This document shows positions 10,020-17,256 of a stretch of DNA of 39,842 nucleotides, piece after piece (within the stretch, counting starts at the first letter, position 1; each line of letters opens with the position of its first letter). The notes beneath the pieces are model-generated. The model was given only the letters and a program-made list of their open reading frames with translations, did not search any database and was not told where the DNA came from. Position numbers and translations under genes: made by a program. The stretch is from Methylococcales bacterium (GTDB lineage Bacteria > Pseudomonadota > Gammaproteobacteria > Methylococcales > Methylomonadaceae), in assembly GCA_030693155.1 (NCBI GenBank), contig JAUYBJ010000118.1, positions 1 through 39,842 of the forward strand, written 5' to 3'.

Positions 10020-10418
10020 ATGTGGCTACTTGATACCAATGCGTGGATTGCCTATCTTGAACGTGAACCGAATCCTGTAAAAAACCGTATTGCTCAATTG
10101 CCAGAAACTGAAATTTTAATCTGTGATGTGGTTAAGGCTGAGTTGATTTATGGGGCTTATAAAAGCGCACGGGTTGAACAAAATCTTGCCAATCTGACGG
10201 TTTTATTTTCACTGGTCACTTCACTGCCTTTTGATGGCAAAGCCGCTTATGAATTCGGTGATATTCGCGCCTTTCTTGCCAAAAAAGGCACGCCGATTGG
10301 CCCTTATGATTTACAAATTGCCGCGATTGCACGAGCGCATCATTTAACGTTAGTCACGCATAATACGCGCGAGTTTTCCCGCGTCCCTGATTTAATGCTT
10401 GAAGACTGGGAAATCTAA
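10020..10418 (+). CDS. vapC: VapC-type PIN-domain ribonuclease toxin
   Basis: A 132-residue PIN-domain protein. VapC toxins are Mg-dependent RNases that cut tRNA or rRNA and are held inactive by VapB. The expected acidic residues are present: D5 in LLDTNAWI, E41 in KAELIYGA, D97 in GPYDLQIAA and E118 in THNTREF. The length is standard and there is no frameshift, so the toxin appears intact. It starts 2 bp after the antitoxin stop and is probably translated with it. It lies within the restriction-modification cluster between hsdS and hsdR. Confidence 0.92.
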   Translation: MWLLDTNAWIAYLEREPNPVKNRIAQLPETEILICDVVKAELIYGAYKSARVEQNLANLTVLFSLVTSLPFDGKAAYEFGDIRAFLAKKGTPIGPYDLQIAAIARAHHLTLVTHNTREFSRVPDLMLEDWEI

Positions 10419-10433
10419 AAGAGGTATTAAAAA

Positions 10434-10769
10434 ATGAACAATGATGATGTTGAATTGATTAAGGGCAGTGGCAACGTCTACCGCGACTTTGGACACGCAA
10501 ACGCAGGACTGGAACAAGCTCGCGCTATTATTGCCGCAAAAATTATTCAGACTTTGGATGATAGAAAACTGTCTACCCGCGATGCTGAAAAATTAACAGG
10601 CGTTGCTTACACTGAATTCTCACGCATTCGCAACGCAGAACTGCGTCGATTTACGCTGGATAGGATGATAACTATTCTTGGCAAGCTCGATGAAGATATT
10701 GAAGTTAATGTAAGTTTTCATCCCCGCCCTGTGTCAGCACAAATTGCTAAAACTCGGTTGGGTGTGTAG
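10434..10769 (+). CDS. XRE-like helix-turn-helix protein, HigA-type antitoxin without a visible toxin
   Basis: A 111-residue protein starting 15 bp after vapC with AGAGG as a likely Shine-Dalgarno. Residues 27-90 look like a lambda-repressor-type HTH (AKIIQTLDDRKLSTRDAEKL then GVAYTEFSRIRNAELRRFTL), closest to HTH_37/HigA-like antitoxins. Such proteins usually accompany a RelE/HigB-like RNase, but no such gene lies before or after it here: vapC is upstream and a Phd-like gene downstream. It may be an orphan antitoxin, or a regulator of this cluster. Function inferred. Confidence 0.75.
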   Translation: MNNDDVELIKGSGNVYRDFGHANAGLEQARAIIAAKIIQTLDDRKLSTRDAEKLTGVAYTEFSRIRNAELRRFTLDRMITILGKLDEDIEVNVSFHPRPVSAQIAKTRLGV

Positions 10770-10807
10770 CACGACCGACTTTGATATAGTCAAATGGAGA
10801 TAAAAAT

Positions 10808-11059
10808 ATGATTACGGCTAATGAACTCAATACACGCGGCATTGCCTGTTTAGAAGAAAGTCTTAAACATCATTCAGAAGTGGCGATTAGCGTAGAAGGC
10901 AAAGAACGCTTTGTGGTGATGAGCATTGAAGGTTATCACTATTTGCGTGAAATAGAATTAGACGCGGCATTGCAAGAATCTAAAGCCGATATAGCCGCAG
11001 GTCGCTATATTAAAGAATCACCAGAAGAACATTTGGCACGACTGGAAAGCATGGAATGA
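10808..11059 (+). CDS. Phd/YefM family antitoxin
   Basis: An 83-residue protein with the Phd/YefM layout: an N-terminal DNA-binding part (ITANELNTRGIACLEESL, then VAISVEGKERFVVMSIEGYHYL) and an acidic C-terminal helix (AALQESKADIAAGRYIKES) that normally wraps the toxin. ATGGAGATAAAAAT precedes the start, giving a good Shine-Dalgarno (GGAG). Its stop overlaps, as ATGA, the start of a toxin reading frame that breaks off after 13 codons, so the antitoxin is now without an active partner. Confidence 0.88.
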   Translation: MITANELNTRGIACLEESLKHHSEVAISVEGKERFVVMSIEGYHYLREIELDAALQESKADIAAGRYIKESPEEHLARLESME

Positions 11060-11097
11060 GTTATACCTTAGTCTATAAATTCATGACAATAAATTAG
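11056..11097 (+). pseudogene. Remnant of RelE/ParE-like toxin (first 13 codons)
   Basis: The ATG overlaps the phd stop as ATGA, the usual coupling of antitoxin and toxin genes. The frame reads MSYTLVYKFMTIN then TAG. The first seven residues resemble the opening beta strand of RelE/ParE toxins; then the frame is lost, and 13 bp after the stop an inverted-repeat element begins. I infer that the toxin was truncated by deletion or insertion. The identity rests on a very short peptide plus position. Confidence 0.5.
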
Positions 11098-11110
11098 GAT
11101 GTAAAAGATA

Positions 11111-11209
11111 CGTCATTGCGGCAGGGATTGCCGCAATCCAGAAGCCAAGGATGGCTTATACTTAAACACATCCCTGTGACTGGATTCCAGCATCCATGCT
11201 GGAATGACG
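11111..11209. repeat. MITE-like element with 30-bp imperfect terminal inverted repeats
   Basis: The 99-bp element begins CGTCATT and ends AATGACG. The outer arms (11111-11141 and 11180-11209) share CGTCATT at the tip and AATCCAG at the inner edge. Between these, each arm has its own small palindrome (GCGGCAGGGATTGCCGC on the left, CCAGCATCCATGCTGG on the right). It resembles the widespread CGTCATTCC-AATCCAG class of intergenic repeats. It lies between the broken toxin and hsdR and has no coding capacity. Confidence 0.85.
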
Positions 11210-11294
11210 GCGACTATCATTACACGCCGACTTTCTATTTATGTCGGCAGCCATGATGATGTTTATTAACAAAACCTTTTGATTAAATACGCCC

Positions 11295-14200
11295 ATGTCT
11301 GAATATACCAGTGTCGAAAAACCTTTTTTAGAAAAACTTGCGGCATTGGGCTGGCAAGTCATAGACCAAGGGCAAGGTATTCCACAAAACCCCGCTGTGA
11401 GCTTGCGGTCTTCGTTTAAAGAAGTGACCTTAGCGCAAACCTTTAAACAAGCGATTGCCAAGATTAATAAAACCGAAGCGGGGGAATCATGGCTCACTGA
11501 CAAACAGTTAGATGAGATTTACAGCGATTTATTAGCGTTTGCTTCGGTCAATTTACATGAAGCCAATAAAGCGATTTTTGAGCGTTTAACGAAAAATACC
11601 ATCGTTGAACTGAATGAAGTCACGGGTGAAGTGTCGCCTGTGGTGCGTTTGCTGGATTTTAAACATATCGAGAATAATAGTTTTATTGCGATTAATCAGT
11701 TCAGAATCGACACGCCTAGCGGGGCAAGAAATAGCATTATTCCTGACATTGTGCTGTTTGTGAACGGTTTGCCGTTTGTGGTGATTGAATGCAAAGACAC
11801 GGATGTCAGTGAGCCATTATCAGAAGCTGAAAATCAAATTCGCCGTTATAGCAATCGCCGTGAGGATGATTTTGGTATTAAAGAAGGTGAAGAGCGACTG
11901 TTTCATTTTAATTTGTTCAGTATTTTGACGCATGGCATGGAGGCGCGGTTTGGTTCGATTAGTGCGGATTTTGATTATTACACTAACTGGAAAGATATTT
12001 TTCCCGAACAGTATAAAACCCTGCCTGTTAGTCTGGAGAATGAACAAACACAAGAAGTATTGATTGCGGGCTTGTTGAATAAAGAAATTTTGTTGGATGT
12101 GTTGCGGCATTTTACGCTGTTCATGGAAGTGAAAGCAGGGGTGGAAATCAAGTTATTGTGTCGTTATCAGCAATACCGCGCCGTTGGTAAAATTATCGAA
12201 CGCTTAAGAACAGGTGAATCAGCTATGGCGCGTTCTGGCGTGGTGTGGCATACGCAAGGCTCTGGCAAGTCTTTGACGATGGTGTTTTTAGTCAGGAAAT
12301 TGCGCTCGCAAGACGATTTAAAAAATTATAAGGTGATTATGGTCAATGATCGCGCTGATCTTGAAAAACAATTGACTTTGACCGCCAAGTTGACGGGTGA
12401 AAAAGTCCATGTAGTCGCGGCGCGTAATCAATTGCGTCCGATGTTAAGCGGTGATTCGGCTGATTTAACGATGGTGATGGTGCATAAGTGTTTGGGTGAA
12501 AATATTGCGCAGTCCAAAGCGTTATTAAAAATTTATGAGGAACGCGGGGAAGTACCAGAATTCAAAGCCTTTGAGCAGGTGAATTCCTCGGAACGCATTA
12601 TTTTGTTAATTGATGAAGCTCATCGTACCCAAGGCGGCGATATGGGCGACAATTTATTTGCCGCGTTTCCTCAAGCGACCAAACTGGCGTTTACGGGTAC
12701 GCCGTTATTAACCGCCCGCCATAAAGTCAAAACCCATGAACGATTCGGCTCACCTGCTGGTCAGGACACGCCGTTTATTGATGAATATAAAATTAAGCAA
12801 TCGGTACGCGATAAGGCAACGCTGGATATTATTTATATTGGGCGTACCAGCCAAGATCAGATTACCGACAGTGAACAATTTAAAGTCGCTTTTGAGGATG
12901 CGTTCAAGAAACAAAGCCCAGCGGAACGGCTGGAAATTCAAAAGCGTTACGGCACAATGCAGGCCTATCTTGAAAATATGGATAGGTTACGCAAGATTGC
13001 CGAAGATATTGTCGAGCATTACACCACGGAAATTTTAGTCAATGGTTTTAAGGCTCAAGTGGTAGCCAGTTCAATACGCGCCGCCGCACGTTATGAGTAT
13101 TTGATTAAAGAAGCCTTGGCGAAAAAAATCAGCATCGAACAAGCCAAACCTGAGGCAGAACGTGATGATAACTGGATTAAACAAATGCAGTTCTTAGAAG
13201 TCTGTACGGTTGTCACCATGCAGGACAATAACGAAGAGGGTTTTATCAGCGTGGCGCGTAAAAAAGCCAAAGACTTGAAAGCGGTTGATAGTTTCAAAAT
13301 GGATTTTGATTTTGACAAACCGCTATCGGGTGTCGGTATTTTGTGCGTGTGTGACAGGTTGCTAACGGGTTTTGACGCGCCCATTGAACAGGCGATGTAT
13401 CTGGATAAAAATTTGCGTGAACATGATTTGTTACAAACCATTGCGCGGGTTAATCGCACCAAAGGCAGAACCAAAAAACACGGCATCGTTGTTGATTATT
13501 TTGGTGTGGCGAATCATTTGAAAGAAGCGTTGGCGATTTATGGTGATGAAGATGAAAAACTGCTGAAAGAATTTTTAGATTATTTTAGGGATATAGATAA
13601 GGAAATCCCTGTACTGGAAGCGCGTTATCAGCGGTTATTGCAATTATTTAGCGATCTAGGAATCAGTGAGATTGAGGCGTTTGTTAATCAACGCATTAGC
13701 GATAAAAAAGCAGAATTTGAGGTGGCGGAACGCTGTGTGGAATTAGCCGAAGGCATACCGTTTCGAGCGCAATTTGATACTTATAGCCAAGCCTTTTTTG
13801 ATAGTCTGGATTTGTTGTTTAATGTTGAACGAGCCAAGGACTTTTATATTCCTGCTAAGCGTTTTGGTTATTTACTCATGCGGATCAGAAACCGCTATCA
13901 AGATGAAACGCTGGATTTAAAATTTGCTGGCGCGAAAGTCAGGAAATTGATTGATGTGTATCTGCAATCACTGGGCATTGATAGCAAAATCCCGCCTGTG
14001 TCTTTGCTGTCGGATGAGTTTCCTAAACAATTGGAAAAGCTAGGCGGTTCTAAAGCCAAAGCCTCAGAAATGGCACACGCGGTGCGTCGGCATATTAAGG
14101 TGAATCTGGACAAAGACCCTGAGCTATATACTCAGTTTAATGAACGCTTACAGGCTCTTCTTGAGCGGTATAAAAATCACTGGAATGTGTTGGTTGATGA

Positions 14201-14570
14201 ACTGGATAAGTTACGCGAAGACATGGCGAAAGGACGCGAACAGGGCGAACATGGCTTAACGACAGTGCAACAGCCTTTTTATGGCTTAATTGTGTTACTG
14301 GCTTTTGCTGAACAAACGATTGATGATGACAGCAAAGCACGGTTAAAAACACTCACTATTCAAGTTGTTGGCAAATTACAGGAAAAAATGACCATTACTC
14401 GCTTTTGGAAAAGAGATTCTGAAATTAGGGCATTAAGAGCGGATATTGATAATTTGCTGCATTTTTCTGATATTGCTGGCTGTGTTAGCCAACATGAAAA
14501 ACTCACTCATGAAATACTGGCATTGGCTAAACAACGGCATTTTGATTTAACAGGACAATCTGAAAACTAA
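11295..14570 (+). CDS. hsdR: Type I restriction enzyme R subunit HsdR
   Basis: A 1091-residue motor/nuclease subunit: with HsdM and HsdS it translocates DNA and cuts unmethylated DNA. The N-terminal PD-(D/E)XK nuclease has D151 (IIPDIVLF), E165 and K167 (VIECKD) and a QxxxY motif (Q181-Y185). The SF2 helicase shows Walker A TQGSGKS (320-326), DEAH (440-443, LLIDEAHRTQGG), motif III LAFTGTPL and, later, ARVNRTKGR as motif VI. A C-terminal helical region follows. All motifs are present, so it should be active. The MITE and TA genes separate it from hsdS, so it may have its own promoter in 11210-11294. Confidence 0.96.
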   Translation: MSEYTSVEKPFLEKLAALGWQVIDQGQGIPQNPAVSLRSSFKEVTLAQTFKQAIAKINKTEAGESWLTDKQLDEIYSDLLAFASVNLHEANKAIFERLTKNTIVELNEVTGEVSPVVRLLDFKHIENNSFIAINQFRIDTPSGARNSIIPDIVLFVNGLPFVVIECKDTDVSEPLSEAENQIRRYSNRREDDFGIKEGEERLFHFNLFSILTHGMEARFGSISADFDYYTNWKDIFPEQYKTLPVSLENEQTQEVLIAGLLNKEILLDVLRHFTLFMEVKAGVEIKLLCRYQQYRAVGKIIERLRTGESAMARSGVVWHTQGSGKSLTMVFLVRKLRSQDDLKNYKVIMVNDRADLEKQLTLTAKLTGEKVHVVAARNQLRPMLSGDSADLTMVMVHKCLGENIAQSKALLKIYEERGEVPEFKAFEQVNSSERIILLIDEAHRTQGGDMGDNLFAAFPQATKLAFTGTPLLTARHKVKTHERFGSPAGQDTPFIDEYKIKQSVRDKATLDIIYIGRTSQDQITDSEQFKVAFEDAFKKQSPAERLEIQKRYGTMQAYLENMDRLRKIAEDIVEHYTTEILVNGFKAQVVASSIRAAARYEYLIKEALAKKISIEQAKPEAERDDNWIKQMQFLEVCTVVTMQDNNEEGFISVARKKAKDLKAVDSFKMDFDFDKPLSGVGILCVCDRLLTGFDAPIEQAMYLDKNLREHDLLQTIARVNRTKGRTKKHGIVVDYFGVANHLKEALAIYGDEDEKLLKEFLDYFRDIDKEIPVLEARYQRLLQLFSDLGISEIEAFVNQRISDKKAEFEVAERCVELAEGIPFRAQFDTYSQAFFDSLDLLFNVERAKDFYIPAKRFGYLLMRIRNRYQDETLDLKFAGAKVRKLIDVYLQSLGIDSKIPPVSLLSDEFPKQLEKLGGSKAKASEMAHAVRRHIKVNLDKDPELYTQFNERLQALLERYKNHWNVLVDELDKLREDMAKGREQGEHGLTTVQQPFYGLIVLLAFAEQTIDDDSKARLKTLTIQVVGKLQEKMTITRFWKRDSEIRALRADIDNLLHFSDIAGCVSQHEKLTHEILALAKQRHFDLTGQSEN

Positions 14571-15238
14571 TGTTCGCGCTATCCATTAAAAAGAGTAAAC
14601 GCAAAACGCTGAGTATTTATATTGAGCGTGATGGTAGTGTGTCGGTACTCGCACCTGATTCAAAAACGGATGATGAAATAGCACAAGTTTTAAAAGACAA
14701 AGAATATCAAATTTATAAGCACTTGGCAGAATGGCACATACTGAATACTGCCAAAGTTGAACGTGAAGTGGTGAATGGGCAGTCCTATTTGTATCTAGGG
14801 CGTAATTATCGGCTGGAATTAGTGGACGAACAGTCTAAACCTTTGTTATTGAAAAATGGTTATTTTCTGTTAAGAAAACAGGATAAAACACAGGCAAACC
14901 GCTTGTTTATTGAGTTTTATAAAGAAAAAGGTTTGCCGAAAATTATGGAGCGGGTGCAACGATTTAAAACCAAAATGGACGTTGAAGTTGGGCAGGTGCG
15001 TATTATGGAATTACAAAACCGCTGGGCTTCTTGTTCTGATAAGGGCAATCTAAATTTTCACTGGAAATGCTTTATGGCTTCTTTAGATATTTTGGATTAT
15101 CTGGTTGTTCATGAGTTAGCTCATTTGATCCATCAAAATCACACCCGCGCTTTTTGGAATGAAGTTGATAAGGTTTTACCCAATTATCAAAAGCAGGTGG
15201 AATGGTTAAAGGTCAATGGCGCGGCATTGGATTTGTAA
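14570..15238 (+). CDS. YgjP/SprT-like M48-type metallopeptidase (DUF45 family)
   Basis: A 222-residue protein whose ATG overlaps the hsdR stop (TAATG), so it is translationally coupled. The zinc motif HELAH is at 181-185 and a third ligand candidate H191 lies in QNHTRAFW. The family motif RWASCSDKGNLNFHWK (about 151-166) is intact. DUF45/YgjP proteins are predicted metal-dependent hydrolases commonly encoded directly after hsdR in type I systems. The role is not established; turnover of HsdR is one possibility. No signal peptide is visible, so it is probably cytoplasmic. Confidence 0.9.
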   Translation: MFALSIKKSKRKTLSIYIERDGSVSVLAPDSKTDDEIAQVLKDKEYQIYKHLAEWHILNTAKVEREVVNGQSYLYLGRNYRLELVDEQSKPLLLKNGYFLLRKQDKTQANRLFIEFYKEKGLPKIMERVQRFKTKMDVEVGQVRIMELQNRWASCSDKGNLNFHWKCFMASLDILDYLVVHELAHLIHQNHTRAFWNEVDKVLPNYQKQVEWLKVNGAALDL

Positions 15239-15309
15239 AAGCATTAGATTAATGATTGCGTGATTTGTTACTATTCACCCCTAAGTTTGCCATTATCAAA
15301 GGGTCAGCC

Positions 15310-16323
15310 ATGTTTGGAATCAGTTATATTAAGTTTGATGCGATGACTTACGTCATGCACTTTAAAAACGGGCGCGTAGCCAGAGAAGGGCGGGGGTTGT
15401 CTTTTTTCTATTTTGCGCCGAACAGTTCTATTGTGGCGATTCCGATTGGCAGTAATGATTTGCCGTTTATTTTTAATGAAACCACGCATGATTATCAGAA
15501 TATTTCTATTCAAGGGCAGGTGACTTATAAAATTGCTAATCAAAAACAATTGGCGGAGTTGCTGGATTTTACCGTTGATCAACAGGGTGTGCATACCAAA
15601 AACGATACTGAAAAACTGAATCAGCGCATTATTAATGAGGCGCAAACTACGTTATCGGCATTTATTCATGGGCTGGGTTTAAAAGATTCTATTCGCTCCG
15701 CCAAAACGGTGGAAACTAAAATCACCGAAGGGTTAAAAACCTCGCCCGCGCTGACCGCGCTGGGTATTGAAATTCTGACGGTGAATATTCTTGCCATTAA
15801 AGCTACCCCTGAAATGGCGCGGGCGTTGGAAACCGAAACGCGTGAGAAATTATCGCAGGAAGCGGATCAGGCGGTTTATGAGCGGCGTAATTTTGCGGTG
15901 GAGCAAGAGCGGCGCATTAAAGAATCTGAGCTGAATACTGAAATTGCCGTTGAAGAAAAGAAGAAACAAATTGATGAAAAACGCATGGAAGCGGAGGTGC
16001 AAAAAGCCAATAACGAGCGCGTGTTGCGGGAAATGAAAGTACAGGCGGATATTGCTATCGAAGATCAGCGCAAACGCTTAATTGAACAGCAAACAGCTAA
16101 CGCCAGAAAAGAAGCCGATACGCAGGGTTATGTATTGGAAGCGACGCTGAAACCGTATAAAGATATGGATTGGCGCATGATTACCGCGTTAAATGATAAT
16201 CCAGACCCAAAATTCAATATCGCGCTGGCATTTCGACAAATGGGCGAAAATGCGGAAAAAATCGGCAATCTGAATATCAGTCCTGAATTATTAGAATCCG
16301 TGTTAAGTAATAAACGCAAATGA
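15310..16323 (+). CDS. SPFH/band-7 domain protein
   Basis: A 337-residue protein from the ATG at 15310, with AAAGGG 6 bp upstream; a TTG start 54 bp earlier is less convincing. Residues 25-180 resemble an SPFH (stomatin/prohibitin/flotillin) domain, including IPIGSND, the QGQVTYKI strand and LTALGIEILTVNILAIKATPEMARALE. Residues 180-275 form a long charged coiled coil (EERRNF to ARKEADTQG) that would drive oligomerisation. No clear transmembrane segment or signal peptide is seen at the N-terminus. It overlaps the following NAD-kinase-like gene by ATGA, so the two products are probably made together and may interact. Precise function unknown. Confidence 0.85.
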   Translation: MFGISYIKFDAMTYVMHFKNGRVAREGRGLSFFYFAPNSSIVAIPIGSNDLPFIFNETTHDYQNISIQGQVTYKIANQKQLAELLDFTVDQQGVHTKNDTEKLNQRIINEAQTTLSAFIHGLGLKDSIRSAKTVETKITEGLKTSPALTALGIEILTVNILAIKATPEMARALETETREKLSQEADQAVYERRNFAVEQERRIKESELNTEIAVEEKKKQIDEKRMEAEVQKANNERVLREMKVQADIAIEDQRKRLIEQQTANARKEADTQGYVLEATLKPYKDMDWRMITALNDNPDPKFNIALAFRQMGENAEKIGNLNISPELLESVLSNKRK

Positions 16324-17246
16324 CCGTCGAATACGCCATTCTGGTTAAAAATAAAACCCGCCTTGAGCGATTGATTGAACGCTTCAACACCGCTGCCCAA
16401 GCGAAGTTTTATATTGAACATTCGGGCGGTGATTTTGCTGATTATGAACGTGAACATGAGCAGTTTCATGAGTCACTGGCAAGCGTACAACGTCAGTTAT
16501 CGCGGGTGATAAAAAATAAAATCGTCGAGCAGAATTTTTTACCCGCGTTTTTGTTTAATGATAAACAGGTGGTGATTGTGGTCGGGCAAGATGGGCTGGT
16601 GGCGAATACTGCAAAATATGTCAATGGTATTCCTATTATTGCCGTCAATCCTGATAGTGAACGCTACGATGGCGTGTTATTGCCGTTTACTAGCGGCAAT
16701 TTTATTCATGCGGTGGAAACTGTGCAGGCTGGGCGATTTAATATCAGAATCGCTACGCTTGCCGAAGCAAAATTAAATCAGGGTCAACGGTTGCTGGCGT
16801 TTAATGATTTATTTGTCGGCGCGGCGAGTCATGTTTCAGCGCGTTATTTGATTAACTATAACCAGCAGCAAGAAGAACAATCTTCATCGGGAATTATTGT
16901 TTCTACACAGGCAGGTTCAACAGGTTGGCTCAGCTCGGTGTTTAATATGAGTTACGGCATTCAACAATTTATCGAGCCGCAAGCGCATGAAAAACCCGCC
17001 GCCATTTTACAAGCCGACCAACTGATGTTTGCGGTGCGTGAACCGTTTCAAAGCAAACAAACTCAAGCCGATTTAGTCGCAGGTATTTTAACGGCGGACA
17101 TTCCGTTAAAAATTGAATCCTTAATGCCTGTGAATGGCGTGATTTTCTCGGATGGTATCGAAAGCGATTTTTTACAGTTTAATTCAGGGGCAGTAGTGAC
17201 GATTGGCATTGCCGAAGAAAAAGCGGCGTTGGTGGTTGCTGAATAA
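16320..17246 (+). CDS. NAD kinase-fold protein, divergent, partnered with SPFH protein
   Basis: A 308-residue protein translationally coupled (ATGA) to the SPFH gene. It carries altered versions of NAD/diacylglycerol-kinase motifs: GQDG at 89-92 where NAD kinases have GGDG, FND at 161-163 where they have NE, and TQAGSTGW (197-203) matching the conserved GSTG loop. The C-terminal VIFSDGIESDFLQFNSG also fits. Residues 1-70 are a helical N-terminal extension. The GGDG change may alter activity. Housekeeping NadK is usually encoded elsewhere, so this is probably a specialised paralogue. Fold assignment is good; substrate unknown. Confidence 0.75.
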   Translation: MTVEYAILVKNKTRLERLIERFNTAAQAKFYIEHSGGDFADYEREHEQFHESLASVQRQLSRVIKNKIVEQNFLPAFLFNDKQVVIVVGQDGLVANTAKYVNGIPIIAVNPDSERYDGVLLPFTSGNFIHAVETVQAGRFNIRIATLAEAKLNQGQRLLAFNDLFVGAASHVSARYLINYNQQQEEQSSSGIIVSTQAGSTGWLSSVFNMSYGIQQFIEPQAHEKPAAILQADQLMFAVREPFQSKQTQADLVAGILTADIPLKIESLMPVNGVIFSDGIESDFLQFNSGAVVTIGIAEEKAALVVAE

Positions 17247-17256
17247 TGCAGGCGAT

